Shown: positions 1 to 9,705 of the stretch, piece after piece
How positions within the stretch are numbered: the stretch's first letter is position 1
Layout of the letters: the number at the start of each line of letters is the position of its first letter
Assembly: GCA_026225945.1 (NCBI GenBank)
Contig: JAMJFZ010000320.1
Location: 12,766,501-12,830,500, forward strand
Origin: Cricetomys ansorgei
Taxonomy: Eukaryota; Chordata; Mammalia; Rodentia; Nesomyidae
Direction of reading: 5' to 3'
Length of the DNA stretch: 64,000 nucleotides
The notes under the pieces: model-generated
The model's input: only the letters and a program-made list of their open reading frames with translations
What the model was told of the DNA's origin: nothing
Databases searched by the model: none
Translations under genes and position numbers: made by a program

Positions 1-65
1 CTGTGGCTAATGTCAGAGTTAGAATTCGAACTCAGCCAAGCTCTCTCCAGAGTCCACAAGCTTAT
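1..65 (-). repeat. MIR SINE, 5'-end fragment cut by window edge
   Basis: The first bases read like the reverse complement of the MIR core, where an old SINE has the words for 'aagtggcagagctgggattcg' in degraded form (here GTCAGAGTTAGAATTCGAAC). MIR is a tRNA-derived SINE that stopped moving before the mammalian radiation. The copy is diverged, and its remaining part would lie before the window. Confidence 0.5.
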
Positions 66-80
66 CCACCATACATCTCT

Positions 81-86
81 CGCACG

Positions 87-131
<45 letters not shown>
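81..131. repeat. (CA)n microsatellite with a CG-alternating start
   Basis: About 12 bases of alternating CG pass into about 37 bases of pure CA. Alternating purine-pyrimidine of this kind can adopt Z-DNA; this is general knowledge, not shown here. The open frame across it (10-366) is explained by the repeat. Confidence 0.95.
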
Positions 132-134
<3 letters not shown>

Positions 135-1087
135 TTTCAAAATGCCGTTGTGTGGCTTCACTAACACAGAAAGGCTATTTTTGATACAATGTGATGGATT
201 TCTCGATAGCCTCAGTGGCCTTTGTCCCTACTCCACAGGGTCACATTTTGGGATGCCATATTCTGAGGATGTATCTTGCTTTCCAACTCACTTGAGGTGC
301 TCTACTTTAAGAACCGCTTCTAGTACAGAACCGGTTCTACTACATCTTGTGCAGTACAGTGGGTGACCGTGCTTGCAATTAATTGTTGTTTTATATATTT
401 CATGTGAATAACTGATACATTTTAGATTGCCTAGGCTGGTTCCCCTACTTAGACAGTGACAGCAACTGGAAGTCATGGGGGTGGTAGGCTGTTGCTATTT
501 CCATTTATTTATAACAAAAACAGAAAGGGGCAAAGGAGATTGACCAAACTGAATCCCATAACTCAACTGAGAGGGCTGTTATAACAACCAAAGACATGCT
601 TAGCCTGCTTGTTTCTTCACTTGGAGTAAAGGATGGCGACTGGAGTGTAGGCTGACATATTCAGTATAATGCAGTGACTCTTACCAGTCAATACTAATAT
701 TACTATTACTTTTTACAGTCACATCAGAGAAATAATGAGGACGTGAAAATACAGGGTAAATTCATGTAAAAAAAATCATAATGAAGCCCATCGTGATGTA
801 TAATTAATATATGTTAACAACAGCACAGCATTTTCCAGACACAATGGGTCTTTTGTACATGTGACTCACAGAGACTGTGACAGCACACACAAGACCTGTG
901 TAAGTTCAAACCAGACAAAATCCCAGGTCGGGGAAGGGGAAGTGGTTCCAAAGGCCTAGGTCTAACCAAGAAGCTCTTTATAAGAGATACATGCTGGGGG
1001 TAGGAAATGGGACTCTCTGGGTATATCACCTCCACTCCAGGACAAGCCCCATGCTCAGGAGTAGATGGCTCATATTTTCCTATGTGG
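132..1087. other. Unassigned sequence
   Basis: AT-rich sequence with no family I recognise. Open frames are short and show no protein motif. Confidence 0.5.
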
Positions 1088-1103
1088 TTTTTTTTTTTTT
1101 TTT
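1088..1103. repeat. T16 homopolymer
   Basis: An uninterrupted run of T. It lies just before the L1 tail below and may be part of the same rearranged insertion. Confidence 0.9.
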
Positions 1104-1145
1104 GGTCATATTGGCTTTGTTTCTTTGGATTTTAGTTTTTTGTTT

Positions 1146-1307
1146 GAAAGAGGTGAAGAGAGAGAGGAAGAGGGAGAGGGAAAGGGACAGGGAGAGGGAG
1201 AGAGGATGAAGCTGGGTATGTAGAGGGTGGGAAAGACCTGGGAGGAGTTGGGGGAGGGGAATGAATATAATCAAACTACACTATGTGGAAAATTTTAAAT
1301 AAAAATC
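1146..1307 (+). mobile_element. L1 3' end with polypurine tract
   Basis: A G/A-only stretch at 1146-1206 is followed by a GGGAGGAGTTGGGGGAGGGG-type block and then an AT-rich tail ending near AAATAAAAATC. Rodent L1 3' UTRs carry a polypurine tract and end this way. Only the 3' end is present, so this is a strongly 5'-truncated copy. The T16 run just upstream on the same strand is not part of the usual consensus. Confidence 0.6.
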
Positions 1308-2009
1308 AGGTGCATTAAAACTAAAGGGGACAGGAAGTTACAAAATCTGACATCAAGTGATTGTAGCCATTTAATTAATTAACTAAGCAATGTAGTCTAA
1401 AGGAAGGGTCTGTTAAGTGAAAAATAAATGAAAAGCAAAATGTCAGAGTCACAGGCTGTGCCACAAGGGCTTCTGCTGTCAACCCCCGAGTGCTGCTTAC
1501 CTTTGTCAGCCTGACCTCCCATCTACTCACCAATTCAAAGTGAATTTAGGAAAATAACCCTCACCAGCAGTGTGGCTGTCAAACCACTCTCCAAGTGCGG
1601 CTTGATGGTCTTTGTTTTTCCCTTTGAAAATCACCTCTGTAATACCTTAATCTGTATCAATTTTCTCATTTCTTCCCATTATTCGGAGCCCATCTTCTTC
1701 CCCCTATTATTTCCCTAAGAGACAGAATGCCTCTTGCAACAAGGGGACTGTTTCTTTTCTTTGCTTCTTGCTTTCTTGCTTGTCTTCTCTATGGTCCTCT
1801 CTCTGTGTCCCAGAAGACAGATGTTATCTTCTCCTGCTTTAAGAAGCAGCCCAAGGGTCTTTGGGAATAGAATGACTTCTAAGACAGCCCCTAGTCAGAC
1901 CTGCTTTCTACTGTTCAGGTCTTCCCATAATTCCTCTTTGAGAACGAGTCAAACCTAGTGATCTGCCAAGCACTGGCAAAAGTCACTTTTACTATAAAAC
2001 TGGGTAGTC
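1308..2009. other. Unassigned sequence
   Basis: Contains a short TTAATTAATTAACTAA AT palindrome near 1370. No repeat family or exon is recognised. Confidence 0.45.
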
Positions 2010-2435
2010 GTTAATTTTCTCATTGCCATGACCAAATACCTCAAAAGGCACAATTTATGGGAGGGAGGATTTATTCTGGCTCACAGTTTGAGAGTATAGG
2101 CAGGTATGACAGGGAAGGTATGTGGCAAAAGTAAATCAGCAGTAGTGGCCGGAACCTGAAGCTGTTTGCTCAGGTCTAGGGGGATCAGGAAGTGGAAAGC
2201 AGAGAAAGGGGAGCTCTAGGACTCTGTTTTCCTTTTTCCCCCCATTTCCCCAGTCTACAACCCCAGCCCAGAAGTTTGTGCCTCTGACATTCTGGGTATA
2301 TCTTCTCCCTCCGTTAATCTTTTCTGGACATATCTTACTAGGTGCACCCAGAGGTCTGTCTCCCCAAATTCCCTCTACATTTCTTAATCTAATCAAGCTG
2401 TCAATGAAGGTTAATGATTGCTGGTTGCAAACCAT
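2010..2435 (-). mobile_element. Rodent LTR-type repeat, family shared with 16.6 kb and 53.5 kb
   Basis: The element starts with TTCTCATTGCCATGACCAAA, continues through GGATTTATTCTGGCTCACAG and ends with CCCAGAGGTCTGTCTCC followed by AATCAAGCTGTCAATG. The same word order, read on the opposite strand, occurs at 53525-53885 and again at 16590-16985. It resembles MaLR-type LTRs of rodents (short LTR, no coding capacity), but I cannot name the subfamily. The copy is old, with a disturbed middle part. Confidence 0.6.
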
Positions 2436-2885
2436 TGAGAGGACCCTCTTGTGAGCAGGCACCCACTTTTGTTTTCTCAGCTAGTATGCTTTGATGAGGC
2501 AAGTCTCCATGTTGGAGAAGTCCAAATGTCAATGGTGTGGGGGCTGGGTGACTGAGACTCCAACCCAGTAGTGTGCCACTGTGCAATACTTTCCAACACC
2601 CATGAGTGACAGGGACACATCCCCAGCATAACTTTCTGATGGGAACACTTGATTGCACCATGCCAAAAAAACCAGAACAGAAGACCCACATGGGCTACTT
2701 GCAGATTTTGCCCCTAGAAACAGTGAGATTGCAAGCATGTGATGCTTTGACACAGAAATTTGTTACATGTTACTAATGTATCTCCCCGTGCAGCAGCTTT
2801 CCCACATCCAAGGCCCCTCTTCACTGGGTGGCTCTATTCTTGACTTCATAGTCTACTACAGTATTGTCATTGTTTGTCTTGCTTC
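2436..2885. other. Unassigned sequence
   Basis: No recognised repeat or exon. Several overlapping minus-strand frames of 70-108 codons run through it with no recognisable motif. Confidence 0.4.
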
Positions 2886-2950
2886 TCTGCATTAAGCTCT
2901 TCAAGGGCAGTGACCCGATTCATCTCTCAGCACAGCACCTGGCTCAACAA
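2886..2950 (+). mobile_element. L2 LINE 3' end
   Basis: Reads as the typical L2 3' terminus: AGCTCTTCAAGGGCAGTGAC, then CAGCACAGCACCTGGC. L2 is an ancient CR1-type LINE that is inactive in placental mammals. Confidence 0.6.
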
Positions 2951-3274
2951 TGACTGTGTGTGGAGCAGTGAACATGTGTGCATTAGCCCTCTCTGTAGCC
3001 ACTGCTCAGCCACCCATCACCTACACCTGCACCACTAGGACAGGAGAAGATGCCATAGCTCTGAGGGAACTGCTCTCATTCTTCCTTGGTCTTTGCCTTC
3101 TTTTAGAGCAATACCTCTGTGGCAAAAATGAGAAGAGCAAAATTTCTCTTCTGTCATCTTTCCAGCCAGTCTCAAGAACGAAATTTCAGAATCCAATGGA
3201 TAAATAAGGAAACGCATCTCTTGGGTGGGGTCCCCCAGCTGATAAATAGCAGATTTATCCCCATGAGGAATATG

Positions 3275-3482
3275 TTCTGAGTTCAAACTGTGTGGCAGGC
3301 ATTGGTTCTCCTCCCTCTAAATATATTTACTTAGGAAATTCTCATAAAAAGCCCAAGAAAGTGGTGTTACTGCTATCTTCATTTGACAGATCAGAAAACC
3401 AAGACACTGTTCAGCTTGTCCAAGGTGAAGTGAAGCAGGATAGGGGTTCACCTGAGGTGCACCCGGATAAGAAATCAGCCTG
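3275..3482 (-). mobile_element. MIR SINE
   Basis: Antisense MIR layout: GTGTGGCAGGCATTG, then a TTTGACAGATCAGAAAACC block (degraded 'ttacagatgaggaaactga'), then CAGCTTGTCCAAGGTGAAG. The copy is nearly full length and diverged. Confidence 0.75.
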
Positions 3483-5212
3483 GATTTAGGGAAAATGACT
3501 CCTCTTGGGACAGTTTTTCCTCCTTCTAAGGGGAGTGAAATGACAGCTCAGTGTTCACATGCATTTGAATCTGGGGTTCCTAAAGTAAAATTAATCCATT
3601 TTCCTTTGTTAATGAGCATCAAATTTTCTCTGGAGAGAGACCCCCTTCTGCTCTGGATCCCTACCGCTGTGCAGGAACTCTAATTAAACCTATGCAAAAT
3701 ACCTTTTTAAAAAGAAAATAGAGTCTGGAATCTGAAAGACACGGCCCTGAGAGCAATCTTGAACACAATTTGGCCAGATTTACTCCTTTCCTCTCGCCAT
3801 CCCATGGCTATGAGCAAAGAGAAAGAGTTGTAAAATGCAAGTTAATTTGGGGTGAAGAAAGCTTAATTGGAATATTTTTCTCAAGCAGGAGCATAAGGCA
3901 TTATGCTCCTCTTCAATTCCTTTATTAAGAAGAATTTATACAAAGCCATTTCTTTTTCTTCTCCACCGGTTGTAATGCTGCACAGTATAGTCAAATACAT
4001 GTGATTTCTGACAGAGAGTGGCTGCCTGCTCTGTCCCCCCAACAAAATGCACCCCAAAAGCTACAAAAAGCTCTTCAGCTGTTTCTTTTGATATTTGTAT
4101 CTATATTTCTGAATAGTTGGTGCTTAACACTACCTTCTGCTTATTTCTGTTTCGGGAGCCTTCTGGAAAGAGTTTTATATGTCAACCTAACATTTTCTTG
4201 CCAGGTATTTCTTAGAGAAGAAAGAAAAGAAGGCTGAGGGTTAATCCCCATAAAGATTGCGGTCATATTTGCACAGGCTCTTTGAGGCAGATGGGCGAGG
4301 GAGAGAACAGCTGGATGAGACAACGTAGGGGCAGTAAGCACATAGATAGGGCACACCTACTGTTACTTTGGAGTAAAGCATGCAGACCAAAGCAAACTTA
4401 CAGGGTCACTTAAAATCAAATGGAGTAGAAAAAAAAAAAAAAGCTTAAGGAGACATCCTTTGCTAGTGTGTCTGCTTTTAGTATAGACAGGAGTAGCAGT
4501 CTTCCAATGGGCTGCTTTTGAAGATCAGTGGCAAATGTGTCCAGTGTCAGAGTGTCACAGAAGAGATCACATTTGTGACCTAGGAGTCTCCCCGGAAAGG
4601 CACCCTAAGGAAATAGGACCACAGTGGTGAAGCGTTTTCTGTGAAACAATAAGGTCATTGCATCGTTAGCTCTGAGTAGGAAAGCATGAGTATGAAATAT
4701 GAGGTGCTTAAATATAGTGCTTAATAAATTAATATCAATCTGCATCTATTTATTCAGCTATTAAAGGTGATAAGTGCAAAAAAAAATAAAGGTATGAAAA
4801 GTATGGCTTTCTGTTAGCTGAAGAAAATGAAACCAAAACCAATTTGCATTGTTCCACGTCAGCCATAACAAATGAGCGTGTGTACCCTTAGGCATGGCCA
4901 CAGCGCTGAGAACATGGGTATTTGAAGAGGATGAACCAATCTGAGCGTGTGCCTTCTGTTTAGAAGCTCTGCTTCTTGGACTAGCAACTGGGAGAAAATG
5001 TTAACCTTTTGGCGTTGTTATAAACATTAGCAAAATTCGTAAGCAGAGGTTAATACAGTATTCAACATATTGCAGGAAGGACTCAGCACACAGTGACAGC
5101 GTTGCTCTTGCGTAGGACAGAACTAGAAGGCGATGTTTGGGGAAGTAAGAGGACAACCTCGTGACGATGGGATTAATGTTATTATTATGCTTTCCCCTAA
5201 GAATTATATTTA
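3483..5212. other. Unassigned sequence, about 1.7 kb
   Basis: No repeat family recognised apart from an A-run at 4429-4442. It contains a perfect 10-bp inverted repeat with a 4-base loop at 3887-3910 in an otherwise AT-rich block. Confidence 0.45.
3887..3910. repeat. Perfect short inverted repeat (hairpin)
   Basis: AGGAGCATAA, a GGCA loop and TTATGCTCCT. The ten-base arms match exactly. No poly-T follows as in a Pol III terminator, and no function is known. Confidence 0.8.
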
Positions 5213-5356
5213 TGCTTGGAAGTGGTGCTATACGCCTTTAATCCCAGCATTTGGGAGGCAGGGGCAGGTGGATATCTGTGACTTTGAGGCCAGCCTGGTC
5301 TACAGAGTGAGTTCCAGGACAGCTGAATTTACAACAGAGAAATCATCTCTCAAAAA
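5213..5356 (+). mobile_element. B1 SINE
   Basis: Contains the B1 words CCTTTAATCCCAGCATTTGG, GAGGCAGGGGCAGGTGGAT and GAGGCCAGCCTGGTCTACAG in order, followed by an A-rich tail. B1 derives from 7SL RNA and is transcribed by Pol III; the A-box side near 5213 is degraded (GCTTGGAAGTGGTG). This is one of only two clear B1 copies in the window. Confidence 0.93.
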
Positions 5357-5409
5357 GCAAAAATAAAATAAAATAAAATAAAATAAAATAAAATAAAATA
5401 AAATAAAAT
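5357..5409 (+). repeat. (AAAAT)n tail expansion of the B1
   Basis: About ten near-perfect AAAAT pentamers directly after the B1. Microsatellites commonly grow from SINE A-tails. Confidence 0.93.
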
Positions 5410-6417
5410 GTCAATGAATGGTATTTCTATATAAATTATTGCATGACCTCATATTTTATCTTGTTATCTTGTTATACATATGTATTTTTAAGGAGAAAAC
5501 CATAGCCCCACAGTTCTACCTTCTAGTTTACTTTAGCTCCCTTGGTTACATAGCTAGCTAGGTAGACAGGATACGTGTTTGAATTCAGGGCAATCCTCCA
5601 CAGAGTCTTTTTTTAAGTTAAGGCTCATGTCTGTAAAGATGCCATGAGGAATAAGCCTGAAGTGAAGGGAAAGCAAGTCTGGGAGCCTTGCTCACTCGGG
5701 CGTTTCTCCTCTCTTCTTACTGCCCTTGGCTCTCCCAGCTCTTTGTTCTCCTCTGGACAATTGCTGCTGGAACTGGTACCTTCCTGCTAAATGGCATTTT
5801 AACCCCGGTATTCCCAGAACTTTATGCTATTTCTTTAACGGACATTTGCATGGCAGATGGCGCAAATGGCCTAGCAAATATATACTGGGTCAACGTTAAA
5901 AAACTGCCAGATTGATGGCTTTGTTGGCTGTGTGCCTCCGAGCAGACACATGACTGGAAATTGCACAGGGGCTCAATTTTCCAACCAAGTTGTGGGCTTT
6001 TTTTTCCCTCCCTTGCTCTGGGTGATCAGCAGGACAGGTGAGGATGGGGCTGGTGTGGCTGGCTTCACTTTTAAATAGATGTTCATATGGGCAGATGGGT
6101 TGGCACACAGTGTGCAGAACTGGGAACTAAACCTTTCTACTCTTAATCCTGTTCGAATTAGATTTACTCAGGAACGGAAGCCAAAATGTTAACCTGTTCA
6201 TTTCCAGAATGTTCCATAGGATAAAGGTGATCTTCTTTCAAGGAGTGTCATGAAAGCTGCTTTAAAAAATTGCAGAACGTTTTACGTACATGGTCAAGGA
6301 AGAGTGATTTACTTAGTATTTCTTAGTACCCAACTACTACTATGGAAGGACTAACTTGATTTGACTTCTATTCTTCTTCGTTTCTGTGGTTTTCATCTCT
6401 GCAGTCTGATTGTAGTC
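5410..6417. other. Unassigned sequence
   Basis: No recognised repeat. A plus-strand frame at 5688-5915 has a hydrophobic start but no motif, no splice context and a length expected by chance. Confidence 0.4.
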
Positions 6418-6500
6418 TTCCCAACTAGACTATGCTTCCTGATGACATCTGATAGAATATTATACCTGTTTTCCTTATTGGTACCTAGCACATGCTCATG
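6418..6500 (+). mobile_element. L2 LINE 3' end
   Basis: CCAACTAGACTATGCTTCCT ... GGTACCTAGCACATGC matches the order 'cactagactgtgagctcc ... cctagcacagtgcc' of the L2 3' end, shortened in the middle. Confidence 0.5.
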
Positions 6501-6909
6501 AGACAGGTATAGCTGGCCTGGTGTACAATGCTATGGTAAGAGCCTGTCTTGCCCTTTGATATGCCCTGCCCTGGCCCACATATGGCTGTAGTCTTACAAT
6601 TACAGTGAAGAGTCTTAAGTTTGAATAAACCAATAGATGACTCTGAATATACATTATACAGACAGACATCTTTAGGACCATCCTCCTGCTCTGCATCTTC
6701 TAAATCACATTTCTCTAAATGATGATCTTGGAATCTCTTATCCTGAATCTACTTACAGATCTCGAATGGGCTTCCTCTAGGGGAAGGGCCCATCCCTGTT
6801 CTCACAAAGGAAGATTAAAATGGAGAGTTCTGTCCTTGGAGATTCAGGGTGGTAAAGGAACAGCTCTTTGCAATGGAAGATAGAGCTGAAATCTGGAAAT
6901 GTGAACCTG

Positions 6910-6975
6910 GGACTAGGGGTGTAACTCAGTGACAGGGTGCTTGCCTGGCATATGCAAGGCCCTGGGTTCAGTCCC
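6910..6975 (+). mobile_element. ID-type SINE
   Basis: GGGGTGTAACTCAGTGACAG, TGCTTGCCTGGCATATGCAA and GCCCTGGGTTCAGTCCC reproduce the ID element body, which derives from tRNA-Ala through BC1 RNA. The box A (GTAACTCAGTG) and box B (GGTTCAGTCCC) positions are visible. Instead of a normal A-rich tail it runs straight into a G/T-rich tandem repeat. Confidence 0.88.
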
Positions 6976-7106
6976 GAGTGTGGGAGCTGGTGTGTGCGTG
7001 CGGGGGTGGGGGGGCGGGCGAATGTGGGAGCTGGTGTGTGTGTGCGTGTGTGGGGAGAGTGGGCCCGAGTGTGGGAGCTTGTGTGTGTGCGTGTGGGGGA
7101 GGAGAC
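6974..7106 (+). repeat. GT/G-rich minisatellite growing from the ID 3' end
   Basis: Three units begin with GAGTGTGGGAGCTGGTGTG or a one-base variant at 6976, 7020 and 7067, so the period is 44-47 bases. The first unit repeats the last ID bases (CCCGAGTGTGGGAG recurs at 7064). Between the units are (GT)n and a G-rich stretch (7002-7018) that can be divided into four GGG runs. Overlapping frames on both strands in this region are caused by the repeat. Confidence 0.85.
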
Positions 7107-7483
7107 AAGTCAACCAGGAAACATGAGTCTAGCCATGTGTGCACCATGAATGCCAGATGATCTTCACAGTACCAGATGAGTCTGGGATCAGAAGAGAAGG
7201 TGGGGCTCTAGCAGGCTAATGCTAATGTGCCCTGTGTAGCCATGTTCAGAACAGCCCTTTGATGAACCTTGGGCTCTAAATTTAAACACAGTCTTCAATT
7301 TTCTGGACCAAAGCAGGGACTATACAATCAAGCTTGTTTTTCAAACTGCATGCAGCTTTTACAAATATGGACATTTAGGAGGCAGGCTTCTATTTGTAGT
7401 CTCACTCTGAAGTCCTGTGAATTTTAAAGGTGGGCTGAGCTCTATGCATTCAGTTTGTTTGTAGGATAGAATTGGGGCAAAAA

Positions 7484-7519
7484 GATCTCGACATTTTGTA
7501 TCGATCTCTACATTTTATC
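7484..7519. repeat. Short tandem duplication
   Basis: GATCTCGACATTTTGTATC is followed at once by GATCTCTACATTTTATC. The two units of 19 and 17 bases differ by one substitution and two missing bases. It keeps CpG sites, which are uncommon here. Confidence 0.8.
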
Positions 7520-8960
7520 GTCGGAATGAACTTTCCTATGGACACATACCTTTAAATATAGTAAGTGTCCAGAAAGGAAGGTAGAAAACACAATCTCTGT
7601 TTGACTTACCAGGGATGTTCTTCTCACGTAAACCCAAAGCCACATTTCATCAGTCCTCATTCTGCCCACACTGGAAGGCCTCCCAAAGTTAGGGAAGACT
7701 CTGAATTGCAGTCATTTTTAATATGACATAATTTCATTACATGTTATCCCCAAGCTGATGAGCAACTAAGGATTGCTAAGTTGAAGTCCTATGGGCCTCC
7801 TTCCATGAAAAGATAATTAGCTCATTAATGGTTCTGAGTGAAATGAAACAAAAAGCCCTTAAAGCCCTTGAAAATGATGCTTTCTATAAAAGGCTCATGT
7901 TTCATATGTGTTCTTATATACGACTAGCTCGCTCAGGTCCTTTTGTCCTCAGACCTTATGAAGATGAACTTTCGCCTAGTCTAGGTAAGAATGAGCAGGA
8001 CCCAATTTGTCAGGCTTGACAATGTTGACTGGTGTTTGTGGACAGTGCAGATGGGAATAGAATACCCAAGTGTCCAGTCTCTCCTCCGGGATACTTGAGG
8101 AGAGGAGAATCATCAAGATAATGATTATTACAATTTATAGAAACATTTCATTGTCTCTTTTCAAATGATTTTCTTAATCCCACTATAAGCAGGAAGAAAT
8201 TAAATTCAGAGGGAAAACAAGAACTTTATAGACCATCTGCTCAGACTTTCAAATTTAAATTTTATACATAAGAGCACATTAGCTGTAGGGGGAAAATGTG
8301 ATCACATTTTTTTAGCTGTCTGAGCAATGAAGAAATTTCCCTCTTTGGGTTTTCTGTATGGAAGCAAAAGGCGCCGTTTTGCTGAGGAAAATGAAATGGC
8401 TTCGGTATGGGGGAAATTTGCTATTCACCATCTCATATTTATGGAATGCTGAACTTACACGGCTCTTCATAAAATATGAAATAACAGCCAACGCCTCAGG
8501 AGTTCGCCGGAGACGTTAGACAAACAGTGTTCCTGGGCACCTCAGAAAGAAAGCAGAGGCAGTGACAGCCTGCAGGTGGCGGTGAAGAACAGTATGGAGA
8601 AGGGTAGGTTCTTGGGATGACAGAGGGGGACCAAGGGAGAAAGAGCCACAGATGTTGGGGGAGGGGTAATGGAGGAAACCTCTCGCCCCTTTTCTAGTCC
8701 TGGATACAAACACTGAATGTGGTCGATGTAGCTTGTACCTCTAGGGATCTACTTCTTGTCTGGGCATAGGAAAGAAATAAAATAGTGTCAATAGCTAAGA
8801 AGAGTCCAGGGCCATACAGAGCTGAGAAGAATGGGCAACAGCAATAGGACTCACACTGGCCACTGACCCCCAACCAGCCGCAGTTGGTGACTTTCCTCAG
8901 AATGTTCCAGACAGCACAGCGCTTGATTAGGTCAGCCTGCTCCTGCTGGCTCAAACCTAC

Positions 8961-9215
8961 CTGCCTGACGCTCTGTGGCAGCCAGAAAGGTCACAGTGAA
9001 CATGGAGACAATTAATGCCCATGCCCTAGCTTTTCTCCGCTGTCTGGCTCCCTCCCGGGCTTCAGCGTCACAGAAGCTTCCATCTTGGCTTGCGTAGGTG
9101 AAGTCCGGCAAACAAGCCCAGCCTCTTGCTCTCTCTTTGTTTTGTTGTGAAAAGATAAGGAGGCGCAGCCAGCCCAGACTGACGGAATGAACGCAGACCC
9201 CCGCAGATAACGGTC
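8961..9215 (-). other. CpG-enriched, exon-like minus-strand segment (unproven)
   Basis: About ten CpG sites fall within 180 bases (9035-9215), clearly above the surrounding sequence. On the minus strand one frame is open for 98 codons from stop to stop. It contains a hydrophobic stretch reading AWALIVSMFTVTFLAA after a basic run (RQRRKAR), and a CAG|GTAGGT donor-like site falls at 8961/8960. A GCCAAGATGG start context lies at 9089-9080 in another frame. I do not recognise a protein, and frames of this length are expected by chance several times in this window. It could be a first exon, an enhancer or plain unique DNA. Confidence 0.25.
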
Positions 9216-9512
9216 TTTTGTTGCTACCCTAAGGTCTCATGCCTTAAGCATCCAGTTCAGAGAGGAATGCCAACCATCGCTTATAGAAATCTGGACGAAA
9301 AAAAAAAAAAGAGTTAAAGGGAAAGCTGCGCACTGAGGTTTATGAAAACCAAATTGAATTCATTCAATTGGATGCTGTTGCAGAAAAGCTTAAATCAACC
9401 AGATAATAAATGAAGGATGGGGAACACAGAAGCATACGGGAACTTCATGTGCTGAAGGTCAGGTTTCATCTAATCATGACCAAAATAAAATTGCATAGTG
9501 CCCCAGGCTCAG

Positions 9513-9705
9513 CAGTCAGACCTCATGTACTTGTGTCTCAGGTCTTCTGCCTCCCAGCTACATGACCTTGAGTAGGTCCTGGACTTCCTCTGGGCCTCCA
9601 TTCCCTCATCTGCAAAGTAGGGATGGTAGCATACTTCCTTCTTATGGCTTTGAGGATTAAATGGGGTCAACACTTTGAAAGCGTTTAGCAGTGTCTGACA
9701 CTTGG
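9513..9705 (+). mobile_element. MIR SINE
   Basis: A good sense-strand MIR: AGTCAGACC, CCCAGCTACATGACCTTGAG, TTCCCTCATCTGCAAAGTAG, TGAGGATTAAATGGGG, then GCGTTTAGCAGTGTCTGACA. This is nearly the full length of the family (about 260 bases). Confidence 0.88.

Larger units (their letters stand above)
7107..9512. other. Unassigned low-repeat region, about 2.4 kb
   Basis: No transposon recognised. Points of note inside it are a short tandem duplication at 7484-7519, homeobox-like AT words near 7805-7835, a CpG-containing block at 8370-8520 and a CpG-enriched segment at 8961-9215. This is one of the least repetitive parts of the window. Confidence 0.45.

Noticed and set aside
10..366. 118-codon plus-strand frame with a His/Thr stretch
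   Set aside because: The His/Thr stretch is the CA repeat; the rest has no motif.
6910..6975. A tRNA gene, because box A and box B words are visible
   Set aside because: It is an ID SINE; no cloverleaf with matching acceptor arms is seen, and the same applies to the B2 at 24.57 kb and the ID copies at 21.16 and 41.85 kb.
7828..8019. 63-codon plus-strand frame with a GTAAGA donor-like site inside
   Set aside because: No acceptor with a good pyrimidine tract and no protein resemblance; more likely unique non-coding DNA.
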